A stretch of DNA of 64,000 bases from Pandoraea norimbergensis. Lineage in GTDB: Bacteria > Pseudomonadota > Gammaproteobacteria > Burkholderiales > Burkholderiaceae. Made by a program: the position numbers and the translations under genes. The notes below the pieces were generated by a model. That model made no database searches and was not told the origin of the DNA. It saw only the letters and a program-made list of their open reading frames with translations. Below, one piece after another: positions 52,666 to 62,174 of this stretch; the stretch's first letter is position 1; every line of letters begins with the position of its first letter. The DNA is taken from the NCBI RefSeq assembly GCF_001465545.3, contig NZ_CP013480.3, forward strand, positions 5,084,001-5,148,000, in the 5' to 3' direction.

Positions 52666-54594
52666 TCACACCGCCCAGCAGGCACAACCCAATGCGCCCC
52701 AGAAGCCCTTCAGATCGGAGACCGGCAGCTTGCTGCTCCACGCCGTGGCGTGCTGATGCGCGTGCACGTTGCAGTTGTTGGCGCAGGCGCAGGCCGCTGC
52801 GGCGTTGTGCAGCGCCTTTTGCATGGGCGTGCCATTTGCCGGCGCTTCCTTGTCGGCCCAACCGGCGTAGCCGCCGAAGGTGCGTGCAGGCGACCAGTCG
52901 GGCATGGCCACCGGCGGCGTGCCTTCGTCGAGCGACGCGAACGGACCCGCACCGTAGACGACCTTGCCGCCGACCATGGTGAGCAGTGCCGTCGTGTCGG
53001 CGATGTCCGATTCGGGGCAGCCGAAGAAGTCGCGGTCGGGCACGATCAGGTCGGCCAACTGGCCTGCCTCGATGCGGCCCTTCTTGCCGACTTCGTTGGA
53101 GAACCATGTGACCTTCTCGGTCCACATGCGCAACGCGGTCTCGCGGTCCACGCAGTTCGCCTGCGGGTAAAGCTGCATGCCGCCCACGGTCTTGCCCGTG
53201 ACCAGCCACGACAGCGATACCCACGGGTTGTAGCTCGCCACACGCGTCGCGTCGGTACCGGCGGACACGTTCACACCCTTCTCCAACATCCGCTTGACGG
53301 GCGGCGTGGCCTCGGCCGCACCCGCGCCGTAGCGCTCGACGAAATACTCGCCCTGATACGCCATCCGGTGCTGCACGGCAATGCCGCCGCCGAGGGCTGC
53401 GATGCGGTCGATCGATTTCTCGGAGATCGTCTCGCAGTGGTCGAAGAACCAGTTCAGGCCTTCGAGCGGCGTGTCTTGGTTGACCTTCTCGAACACGTCG
53501 AGCGCACGTTCGATGGTTTCGTCGTAAGTCGCGTGCAGACGCCACGGCCAGCGGTTCTGCGCGAGCACGCGCACCACCTCTTCGAGTTCGCCCTCCATCT
53601 CGGGCGCCATGTCCGGGCGCGGCTGACGGAAGTCTTCGAAGTCGGCCGCGGAAAACACCAGCATCTCGCCCGCGCCGTTATGGCGGAAGTAATCGTCGCC
53701 CTGCTTGTACGTGGACGTCGCAGTCCAGTTCAGAAAGTCTTCCTTCTCCTGCTTCGGCTTTTGCGTGAACAGGTTGTAGGCCAGCCGGATCGTGAGTTGG
53801 CCCGCATCGGCCAACTGCTGGATCACCTGATAGTCCTCGGGGTAGTTCTGAAATCCGCCGCCTGCGTCGATGGCGCCGGTCACACCCAGACGGTTGAGCT
53901 CACGCATGAAGTGGCGCGTGGAGTTGACCTGATACTCCAGCGGCAGCTTCGGGCCCTTGGCCAGCGTGGCGTAAAGGATGGACGCGTTCGGCTTGGCAAG
54001 CAGCAGCCCCGTCGGGTTGCCTGCGCTGTCTCGCACGATCTCGCCGCCCGGCGGCGCAGGGGTATCTCGCGTGTAGCCCACCGCACGTAGAGCGGCACCG
54101 TTGAGCAGCGCACGGTCGTAAAGATGCAGGATAAAGACGGGGGTATCCGGGGCCACCGCGTTGAGTTCCGCGATGGTCGGCAGGCGTTTCTCGACAAACT
54201 GGTGTTCGGTGAAACCACCCACCACGCGCACCCATTGCGGGGCGGGCGTGATCGCCACCTGACGCTTGAGCATGCCCATGGCGTCGGCCAGACTGCGCAC
54301 GCCGTCCCAGCGCAATTCCAAATTGAAGTTGAGCCCGCCGCGAATGATGTGCAGGTGGTTGTCGATCAGACCGGGCAATACCGGCTTGCCTTGCAGATTG
54401 ACCACTCGGGTGGCGCTGCCGGCAAGCGGCAGCACGTCTTCGGCGCGGCCAACGCGCACGAAACGGCCGTCCTTGATGGCCACGGCGCTCGCCGTCGGAT
54501 TGGTGCGGTCCAGCGTAGTGAAGCGTCCGTTGTGCAGGATGAGGTCGGGGGCAGTCGAGGTGGTCGAGGCAGTCGAGGCAGTCGTATCGTGCAT
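52666..54594 (-). CDS. YtcJ-like amidohydrolase with Cys/His-rich C terminus
   Basis: 642 aa. Amidohydrolase superfamily: composite N- and C-terminal domain (DLILHNGRFTTLDR; LADLIVPDRDFF), metal-binding NHLHIIRGG after LPGLID, FDHCETIS and SAGTDATRV. The last ~45 residues form an extra tail with NAAAACACANNCNVHAHQHA and CACW, rich in Cys and His, not present in ordinary YtcJ proteins. That tail could bind metal. Substrate unknown. The N-terminal Ser/Thr/Ala repeat is disordered. Confidence 0.9.
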   Translation of the reverse strand: MHDTTASTASTTSTAPDLILHNGRFTTLDRTNPTASAVAIKDGRFVRVGRAEDVLPLAGSATRVVNLQGKPVLPGLIDNHLHIIRGGLNFNLELRWDGVRSLADAMGMLKRQVAITPAPQWVRVVGGFTEHQFVEKRLPTIAELNAVAPDTPVFILHLYDRALLNGAALRAVGYTRDTPAPPGGEIVRDSAGNPTGLLLAKPNASILYATLAKGPKLPLEYQVNSTRHFMRELNRLGVTGAIDAGGGFQNYPEDYQVIQQLADAGQLTIRLAYNLFTQKPKQEKEDFLNWTATSTYKQGDDYFRHNGAGEMLVFSAADFEDFRQPRPDMAPEMEGELEEVVRVLAQNRWPWRLHATYDETIERALDVFEKVNQDTPLEGLNWFFDHCETISEKSIDRIAALGGGIAVQHRMAYQGEYFVERYGAGAAEATPPVKRMLEKGVNVSAGTDATRVASYNPWVSLSWLVTGKTVGGMQLYPQANCVDRETALRMWTEKVTWFSNEVGKKGRIEAGQLADLIVPDRDFFGCPESDIADTTALLTMVGGKVVYGAGPFASLDEGTPPVAMPDWSPARTFGGYAGWADKEAPANGTPMQKALHNAAAACACANNCNVHAHQHATAWSSKLPVSDLKGFWGALGCACWAV

Positions 54595-54642
54595 GTCGGT
54601 TTCCTTGGCTTGACGAAGTGGAGCGTCGCGATACCGCGAGGA

Positions 54643-54945
54643 TCAGGTGCGGTCTTTCTGCGTGGAAGGCGTGGAGGGCGTGGAGGGCGTGGCCGCGACG
54701 TCGGTCTTGTCGCAGCGCGGCAATTCGCCGAACACATGCGGCTTGACCTGCTGGCGCAACCACGAGGTCGTCACAGTCTCAGGCTTGACCCACCCTTTGA
54801 CGAGCGGCGGGATCTGCTCGCCGAGCAGAATCCCGAGAAGCCCTACCAGAGCGATGACCGGCGGGGCCGGTGAGCGCACGTGGAACAGCGCGTAGATCAC
54901 GCCAACGAGCATCCCGATGGCCAGTGACAGAAGGTAGGGCTTCAT
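54643..54945 (-). CDS. XapX domain-containing membrane protein
   Basis: 100 aa. The first ~50 residues are the two-helix XapX domain (MKPYLLSLAIGMLVGVIYALF, split; IALVGLLGILLGEQIPPLVK). The rest is polar and ends in a repetitive TPSTPSTPST tail. ATG 54945 has GGAG upstream. Between the two hydrolase genes in the same operon. Confidence 0.85.
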   Translation of the reverse strand: MKPYLLSLAIGMLVGVIYALFHVRSPAPPVIALVGLLGILLGEQIPPLVKGWVKPETVTTSWLRQQVKPHVFGELPRCDKTDVAATPSTPSTPSTQKDRT

Positions 54946-54959
54946 TGTGACGCTCCGGC

Positions 54960-55622
54960 TCAGGCTTCGTGGGCGTTGAACATCGTCTTGGCGTAGTTGA
55001 TGCCGATACCGTACGAGCCACCCCACTTCTTCGCGATACCCGTGGTCATGTCGTACGTGTCGGTGCGCGCCCAGTCGCGTTGCAACTCAAGCAGATACTG
55101 CAAGGCCGTCATCGGGCGGGCGCCCGCCTGAATCATGCGCTCGACGGCACGCTCATGGGCCTCGGTCGATACATCGCCGCTGGCGTCGGTGATCACATAC
55201 ACCTCGAAGCCCTGATCGATCGCCGAGAGAGCCGGCCCGACGATGCACACGCCGGTCCACAGGCCCGCCAGCACGATGCGCGACTTGCCGATCTCGTTCA
55301 CGCGGCGGATCACGCCCTCGTCCTCCCACGTATTCATCGAGGTGCGGTCCAGCATCGCCTGACCGGGGAACGGTGCCGTCACTTCGTCGAACATCGGGCC
55401 GCTGAAGCTCTTTTCGGCCACGGTGGTGAGGATCGTGGACACGCCGAAACCGGCAGCAGCGTTCGCGACCAGCGCCGCGTTGTTACGCAGCGTGACGGCG
55501 TCGATGGAGTGCGTAGCGAAGGCCATTTGCGACTGGAAGTCGATCATGATCAGCGTGTGGTCCTGCGGCGTGAGCAACAGAGCACCGGGCTTGGCAACAG
55601 CGACGGGTTTGGTGAGGGCCAT
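54960..55622 (-). CDS. YcaC-like cysteine hydrolase (isochorismatase family)
   Basis: 220 aa. LIMIDFQSQMAF (Asp), VAEKSFSGPMFDEV (Lys) and the nucleophile in AGLWTGVCIVGPALSA. Same overall length and motifs as YcaC-type hydrolases of unknown substrate. First gene of the nine-gene run; divergent from the LysR gene across 219 bp. Confidence 0.92.
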   Translation of the reverse strand: MALTKPVAVAKPGALLLTPQDHTLIMIDFQSQMAFATHSIDAVTLRNNAALVANAAAGFGVSTILTTVAEKSFSGPMFDEVTAPFPGQAMLDRTSMNTWEDEGVIRRVNEIGKSRIVLAGLWTGVCIVGPALSAIDQGFEVYVITDASGDVSTEAHERAVERMIQAGARPMTALQYLLELQRDWARTDTYDMTTGIAKKWGGSYGIGINYAKTMFNAHEA

Positions 55623-55799
55623 GGTAAGTCTCCTAATGTCAGAAAAAGAAAAAATGAACGGGAAATTGCGTCTTGCTGTTCGATAAAATTCACTAAATCA
55701 ACATCGGCGGCTCATGTATGCTTTCGTCTGTGTTTCCCGCCGCGTTGGAAGAAGTTTCGTCGGAATCAAGGCCCGCGAGGTTGAAGGTTTTGTCGACTT

Positions 55800-55820
55800 A
55801 TCATCGAAAATTTCGATGAT
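55800..55820. promoter_or_regulatory. 21-bp perfect palindrome, probable LysR operator
   Basis: Half-site ATCATCGAAA is followed by a central A and its exact complement TTTCGATGAT. It contains a T-N11-A core typical of LysR sites and ends 21 bp before the GTG start of the LysR gene, so it probably serves autoregulation; its effect on the divergent operon (start 55622) is inferred. Confidence 0.7.
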
Positions 55821-55841
55821 GGAAATTTTGGAGATTCACCC

Positions 55842-56744
55842 GTGCTCAAACTGTCTCTGGAAGCCATCGAAATCGTCGATGCCATCGCGCGCTACGGCTC
55901 GTTTGCCGCCGCCGCCGAGCGGCTGCACAAGGTGCCGTCGACCATCTCTTACGCCGTCTCCAAGCTGGAAGATCAGCTCGGCATTGCGCTATTCGTGCGC
56001 AACGGCCCGAGGGTCACGCTCACCGACGCGGGACAGGAAATGCTCAAGGAGGGCCGCTGGCTGCTCGCGGCTGCGGGCCAGCTCGAATCGCGCATGCGGC
56101 AAATCGCCACCGGCTACGAGGCGGAAATCCGGCTGGTACACGACTCGCTGATCCCCACGAGCGCCTTCAATCCCGATATCTGCGCCTTCGAAGACCTACG
56201 ATGCGGCACACGCCTGCGCATTGGCACGGAGACGCTCACGGGTACGTGGGAGTTGTTGCGGGAAGGGCGGGCCGATCTGGTCGTGGCCGCCGGGGAAGGA
56301 CCGGCAAGCGGTGGCTACAAGGCCGTGGCGATCGGCACGCTGGATTTCGCGTTCTGCGTGAGCGCCACCCACCCATTCACCAAGCTGGGACGCCCGCTCA
56401 CGCGGGACGATCTGCTGGAGAACACCGCGATCGTCGTGGGCGACGGGGCGCGCTCGCTGGCCGATCGTTCAGTGGGACTGTTGCTGGGTCAGCGCCGGAT
56501 TACCGTGCCCGGCATGCAGGCGAAGATTGCGGCGCAGTTGGCAGGACTAGGGCACGGTTTTCTGCCGCGCGCCTGCGTGTGTGCGGAGCTCACGCGCGGC
56601 GCGCTGGTGGAATTGCAGGTCGAGGAGCCCCGCCCGCCCGAGACATTCTGGCTGGCATGGCGTACCGAGCGTATGGGCGAAGCGCTGAAGTGGTGGAGTC
56701 AGCGGCTCAACCGGCCGCTGCTGCCGAACATCTTGTCGCTTTGA
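55842..56744 (+). CDS. LysR family transcriptional regulator
   Basis: 300 aa. N-terminal winged helix-turn-helix: IVDAIARYGSFAAAAERLHKVPSTISYAVSKLE (split) and effector domain (VVAAGEGPASGG; AQLAGLGHGFLPRAC). GTG start at 55842. Divergent from the nine-gene run and therefore its likely regulator. Effector unknown. Confidence 0.94.
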   Translation: MLKLSLEAIEIVDAIARYGSFAAAAERLHKVPSTISYAVSKLEDQLGIALFVRNGPRVTLTDAGQEMLKEGRWLLAAAGQLESRMRQIATGYEAEIRLVHDSLIPTSAFNPDICAFEDLRCGTRLRIGTETLTGTWELLREGRADLVVAAGEGPASGGYKAVAIGTLDFAFCVSATHPFTKLGRPLTRDDLLENTAIVVGDGARSLADRSVGLLLGQRRITVPGMQAKIAAQLAGLGHGFLPRACVCAELTRGALVELQVEEPRPPETFWLAWRTERMGEALKWWSQRLNRPLLPNILSL

Positions 56745-56748
56745 TGAC

Positions 56749-57756
56749 TCAGGAGGCCGGGCTTTCGCCCGCGGCCTCCGGCATTCCCGGTGACATCAGC
56801 CAGCCGTACAACGGCGTCACCGGCCCTTCGGCGAGTGCGCTCGCAATCGCTTTCAGGTCCGCCGAACCCGGCGCACCGATCAGGGCATAACCGACCTGCC
56901 CCTTGCGCCACGTGACCACACCCATGCGGTCGATGTGCTGCTCGGCCACCCCCTGATCGGGGCGCGGGTCCTTCACCACACACAGCGCAATCGGGTCGCC
57001 CTTCTCGGGCAGATACACCATCTGAACCAGCGCACGATCCTGCCAGCGCAGCCGTTGCACGCGCTTGAACGTCAAGCCTTGCGCCTTCAGATCGGGCACG
57101 CGGATATCGAGCTTGTCGTCGCGCTGAATGTCCGCCACGGTGCGCGCGGTGTCGCCGTCGTCCACATGCGTCGACGCGACGGTATCCCGCGCATAGAGTT
57201 GCTGATACTCGGCGGCGGCACGCACCCACGTCACCCCTTGCGGCGATTTCGGCGGCGGTGTCGTGGCACTGGTCAGCACCGCGCCGCCGAGTCCGGCTTT
57301 CTGCAAAACGCCCGGCAGCAACGGCATGGTGACCGCCGTCGCGGCAACCCCCGCCGCAAAGGCTGCGGCCAGCCACCACGGACGCACACGACGCCCCGGT
57401 GCCGACGTGTTAGCTGACGCCGACGAAGCCAACGATACGGGCGGTTCGTCATTCGCGACAGTGGCCGCCGGTCGCGCCATGCCACCGGCGTCATGCGCCG
57501 CGACACCCGGCGCCATCGGCTGACGTTGTGCATGCGCACGCAGCAGGGCGTCGAGATTGGCACTCAGACTTTTGGGAACCGGGGGCAGTGATTGCGACGC
57601 GAAGGTTTCGCGATATGGCAGGCGCGATGCGCGCAGCGAAGCCACCACTTCGGCCAGCACCGGCGATGCGGCCAGCGCGGCTTCGACTTCGGCGCGTTCG
57701 GCCGGGGCCAGTTCGTTATCGACGTACGCGAGCAGGCGGATATCGTCTTCGTTCAT
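56749..57756 (-). CDS. Anti-sigma factor (membrane-anchored)
   Basis: 335 aa. N-terminal cytoplasmic helical domain LLAYVDNELAPAERAEVEAAL, typical of anti-sigma factors though without the zinc HxxxCxxC; one membrane segment at about residues 127-150 (WWLAAAFAAGVAATAV); periplasmic C-terminal domain. Start ATG 57756 overlaps the stop of the sigma gene (TGATG), so the pair is translationally coupled. Convergent with the LysR gene, 4 bp apart. Confidence 0.88.
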   Translation of the reverse strand: MNEDDIRLLAYVDNELAPAERAEVEAALAASPVLAEVVASLRASRLPYRETFASQSLPPVPKSLSANLDALLRAHAQRQPMAPGVAAHDAGGMARPAATVANDEPPVSLASSASANTSAPGRRVRPWWLAAAFAAGVAATAVTMPLLPGVLQKAGLGGAVLTSATTPPPKSPQGVTWVRAAAEYQQLYARDTVASTHVDDGDTARTVADIQRDDKLDIRVPDLKAQGLTFKRVQRLRWQDRALVQMVYLPEKGDPIALCVVKDPRPDQGVAEQHIDRMGVVTWRKGQVGYALIGAPGSADLKAIASALAEGPVTPLYGWLMSPGMPEAAGESPAS

Positions 57757-58310
57757 CACGCGTCCTCCTCACGTGCGCCAGCAGTGTTATCGATCCGGCG
57801 GGGTTGCCCCTCAGGGTTGCGGAACCGGTCGCCGATGGTGCGGCGAGCGCGTGACAGACGGCTCATGACGGTGCCGATGGGCACGTCGAGCACCTGTGCG
57901 GCCTCCTGATAGCTCAGGCCTTCGACCGCGACGAGCAGCACCACGAGACGTTGCGCCTCTGGCAACTGATCGACGGCGCCGAATACCTGGTGATAGCTCG
58001 CGAGATCTTCCGGCGTCGCGGCGTGCAAATCGGGCACCGTTTCCACGTCGGCGTCTTCCCACGCGAGGCTGCCGCGCGAGCGCACGCGGCGCGAGCGAAT
58101 CTCGTTGATCCAGGTGGTATGCACGATGCTGTACATCCAGCTCAATGCCGACGTACCGGGCTGCCATTGATGCACGCGCTCAAGCGCATGCACGCAGGCG
58201 CGTTGCACGAGGTCTTCGGCATCGTGACGATCGCCCGCGATGCGCAGAGCGAATGCCCAGAGGCGAGGCAGCAGACCCGGGAGCATGCTGGGCAAATCCT
58301 GACCGGTCAT
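57756..58310 (-). CDS. ECF-type RNA polymerase sigma factor
   Basis: 184 aa from ATG 58310. Region 2: ALRIAGDRHDAEDLVQRACVHAL and SWMYSIVHTTWINEIRSRR; region 4: LPEAQRLVVLLVAVEGLSYQEAAQVLDVPIGTVMSRLSRARR (split). Tight 3' coupling with its anti-sigma. Target promoters not identified; its own promoter lies in 58311-58536. Confidence 0.94.
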   Translation of the reverse strand: MTGQDLPSMLPGLLPRLWAFALRIAGDRHDAEDLVQRACVHALERVHQWQPGTSALSWMYSIVHTTWINEIRSRRVRSRGSLAWEDADVETVPDLHAATPEDLASYHQVFGAVDQLPEAQRLVVLLVAVEGLSYQEAAQVLDVPIGTVMSRLSRARRTIGDRFRNPEGQPRRIDNTAGAREEDA

Positions 58311-58536
58311 CGGCGAATTTCCTGGCGGAGGGTGCCTGGCGGCAAGCCAGTCCGAAGCGTCGCTGGCGATGACCGCCAGCGTACGCCGCGAAATTATACT
58401 GAGCCGCCGCGAAACCTGCCCGACGGGAGTTCGCATCCGCGGCCTCCCGCTTCGCCCAGCCGGTGTTGGGTCACCTGCGTGAAATGGTTCAGACACCCCA
58501 ACGCCTCGCTCACCAAATTCACTTCCTTCACTTCAC

Positions 58537-58929
58537 TCAGGGCTTGATGGCGTGCCACACGTCCTTGAAGCCGTCGCCCTTCATGTCGCCGGGGGCAGCG
58601 TCTTTCGTGAACAGATACATCGGCTTGCCCTTGTAGGCCCATTGCTTCATGCCGTCGTCACGCGTGATGATCGTATAGTTGCCTTCGGCTGCCGCGCCCG
58701 ACATGGCCATCACCGGCGGCCAGGCCTCGGCACACGGGCCGTTGCAGGTGCTCTTGCCGCTGCCGGCCACATCCTTGTCGAACGTGTAGACGGTACGGTT
58801 CTGGCCGTCGACCAGCATGCCGTTCGAGGTTTTGAACGGGGCTTCCGCGTGCGCAGCGGTGGCGGCAAACGCGCCGGCGGCGACGACGAGAGCGGTCAGA
58901 ACAGCGGACATCGATTGACGTTGGTTCAT
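58537..58929 (-). CDS. Secreted COG4315-type protein (YxFxxD repeats)
   Basis: 130 aa, signal peptide ending ATAAHAE. Two copies of the small Lipoprotein_15 repeat: VYTFDKDVAGSGKSTCNGPCAEAWPP (split) and MYLFTKDAAPGDMKG. CNGPCAEAWPP is the hallmark. Often found beside ECF sigma/anti-sigma pairs; here it lies upstream of one on the same strand. Function unknown, maybe metal or oxidant related. Confidence 0.92.
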   Translation of the reverse strand: MNQRQSMSAVLTALVVAAGAFAATAAHAEAPFKTSNGMLVDGQNRTVYTFDKDVAGSGKSTCNGPCAEAWPPVMAMSGAAAEGNYTIITRDDGMKQWAYKGKPMYLFTKDAAPGDMKGDGFKDVWHAIKP

Positions 58930-59102
58930 CAGATTGGCTCCTCAGGTAATTGTCGGTGTCGACATTCACAGAACGTTCGCCCGCAGCGCTTTATTCCATC
59001 GCGAGCTATCGATATTTTCCGCTTGTCACCAACGCCCGTGGCCGCTTTGCGCCACACCTTTAGGTGCAGTGCAGCATTTGCATTTCGTCGCCGCAAACGA
59101 CA

Positions 59103-59132
59103 ACGGCCATCCGAGCCCCCTCGGATGGCCGT
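59103..59132 (-). terminator. Hairpin downstream of the ABC importer operon
   Basis: Perfect 12-13 bp inverted repeat ACGGCCATCCGAG / CTCGGATGGCCGT with a CCCC loop, about 70 bp after the last stop (59202). On the minus strand it is followed by TTGTCGTTT, weakly T-rich. Confidence 0.65.
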
Positions 59133-59201
59133 CACCGGGCAGGCCGCGCCGGGGGATATTCGGCGCACCTGCCTGACAAACTACCTTTTCGTTGCTTTCG
59201 T

Positions 59202-60176
59202 CTACTCGCCCTTTGGCGCTTCCTTCACGCGGCTGACCAACTGCGTCGGGCTCACGAATTGCAGCGCGATGAGCACCCACAGCAAGGTGATCGCCATATA
59301 GATCATGGCCATCGCATCAATCGACTGCGGCGCTCGCACGCCGGTAGAAAACACCGCGTAGTACAACGCCACCACCAGCGTCTGCGTATCGGGCCCCGCC
59401 GTGAAGAACGTCAGCTCGAACATGCCGATGGTGCGCACCAGCACCAGCAGGCCCGCCGCGAGCATGCCCGGCACCAGCAGCGGCAGCAGTACGTGACGGA
59501 AGTACTTGAACGTGTTCGCGCCGAAGATGCGAGCGGCCGCTTCGAGATTCGGATCGATCTGCTCGATGAACGGCGTCATCACCAGAATCACGAACGGCAG
59601 CGACGGCACGAGGTTCGCGAGAATCACGCCCGAGAGCGTGCCGCCAAGGCCGATCTTGTAGAGCACCGTCGCCATCGGAATACCGTACGTCACCGGCGGC
59701 ACCATCAGCGGCAGCAGAAACACCAGCATCGCAATGCGCTTGCCCGGGAACTGCGCACGCGCCAACGCATACGCGGCAGGCACACCCAGCGCAATCGACA
59801 GCAACACCACTGCGCCCACCACTTCGAACGTCACCCACAGCACGTTGGCCAGTTGAAAGTCGTTCCACGCCTGCGCATACCAATGCAGCGTGAAGCTCTC
59901 GGGCAGCGGCGTGCCGAACCAGCGTGTGGCCACCGAGTTCATCGTGACGGTGGCAATCATCAGGCCCACGTTCACGAGGAAGAAGATCATCGCGCCCCAC
60001 ACCAGCACACGCCAGATACGGGCACCCGGCCCTTCGCGGCGGGACTGGCGCGACTGGCGGCGTGTGGCTTTCGCTTCGCGAGAAGCGGTGGTATTGCCCG
60101 CGGATGACGGCGTGGTCATGAAGTCTCCGTTCTGCACGGCCATGGCACCGGCCAGAGGTTTGTCTGCGGCGCTCAT
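59202..60176 (-). CDS. ABC transporter permease, second subunit
   Basis: 324 aa. Six membrane helices preceded by a ~55-residue basic N-terminal stretch. EAA loop: NLEAAARIFGANTFKYFRHVLLPLL (split). Family of binding-protein-dependent transporters for phosphonates, Fe(III), spermidine and thiamin. ATG 60176 overlaps the previous permease's stop (ATGA); a later Met near 60119 is also possible. Confidence 0.92.
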   Translation of the reverse strand: MSAADKPLAGAMAVQNGDFMTTPSSAGNTTASREAKATRRQSRQSRREGPGARIWRVLVWGAMIFFLVNVGLMIATVTMNSVATRWFGTPLPESFTLHWYAQAWNDFQLANVLWVTFEVVGAVVLLSIALGVPAAYALARAQFPGKRIAMLVFLLPLMVPPVTYGIPMATVLYKIGLGGTLSGVILANLVPSLPFVILVMTPFIEQIDPNLEAAARIFGANTFKYFRHVLLPLLVPGMLAAGLLVLVRTIGMFELTFFTAGPDTQTLVVALYYAVFSTGVRAPQSIDAMAMIYMAITLLWVLIALQFVSPTQLVSRVKEAPKGE

Positions 60177-61068
60177 CCTTTGCCTCCCGAGGTCGGACCG
60201 CTGTAGAACGCCCGGCGTGCACCGAGCATGCCCGCCACGATCAGCAGTTGCACAAAGCCCATCACGATCGCCACGCACGAGGCGAGCGAATAGTCGTAGC
60301 TCTCGAACGCGGCTTCGTACGCCGCAATCGACACCACCCGCGTGGCACCGGCCGGCACGCCAAGCAGCACCGCCGACGGGAACACCGAGAACGCCTGCAC
60401 GAACGACAGACACGCCGCCATCGTCAGCCCCGGCACCAGCAGCGGCAGATAGATCAGCCGGAACTGTTCCCACGGTCCGGCGCCGAGCGTGCCTGCCGCG
60501 CGGGCGAGCGTCGGGTCGATCCCCGTGACGTACGACAGAATCAGCAGGAACGCGAACGGAAAGCCCGAGATCACCAGCGAGATCAGCACGCCCCAGTAGT
60601 TGTGCGTCAGGCGCACTTCGTCGCTATACAGATGCAACGCGTGCAGCGCCTGCGGAAACCAGCCGTTCGGCCCGTAGTACGTCAACATGCCGTCGGCAAT
60701 CAGCACCGTCCCGAGCGTGACCGGCACGACCAGCAGCATCGTCACGAACTTGGCCGCCGGTGTGTTGCGACGCAGCGCAAACGCTGCCGGAATCGACATA
60801 CCCACGTTGATCAGCGTGGCTGGCACCGCGAGCTTGAGCGTGATCCAGACGGTCGGCCAGAGCGTGGATTCGGTGAAGAACTTGAGATAGTTCGCGAACA
60901 CCCCGCCGCCTTCCATGGGCTGGAACGACAGGAACAAGCCATAGGCGAACGGATACACGAACATCGCCACCAACACCGCCAGCGCCGGGACGACCAGCCA
61001 GCCGCGCGCATCAAAGCGCATCCCGCGCTCACTGCGCTCGCTCGCCGGTGCCGAAGACGTGGCGGCAC

Positions 61069-61072
<4 letters not shown>
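60173..61072 (-). CDS. ABC transporter permease, first subunit
   Basis: 299 aa, six helices. EAA loop DPTLARAAGTLGAGPWEQFRLIYLPLLVP (split). Typical of the PotB/PhnU-type permeases. Overlaps the ATPase gene stop by 4 bp upstream and the next permease downstream. Confidence 0.93.
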
Positions 61073-62148
<1,076 letters not shown>

Positions 62149-62174
62149 GACGAAACCCTTGTGAATCGGCCAAG

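Noticed and set aside
52690-53545. Upstream extension of the DoxX frame
   Set aside because: It runs antisense-like through the amidohydrolase in another frame; the DoxX start at 52663 follows the amidohydrolase stop directly.
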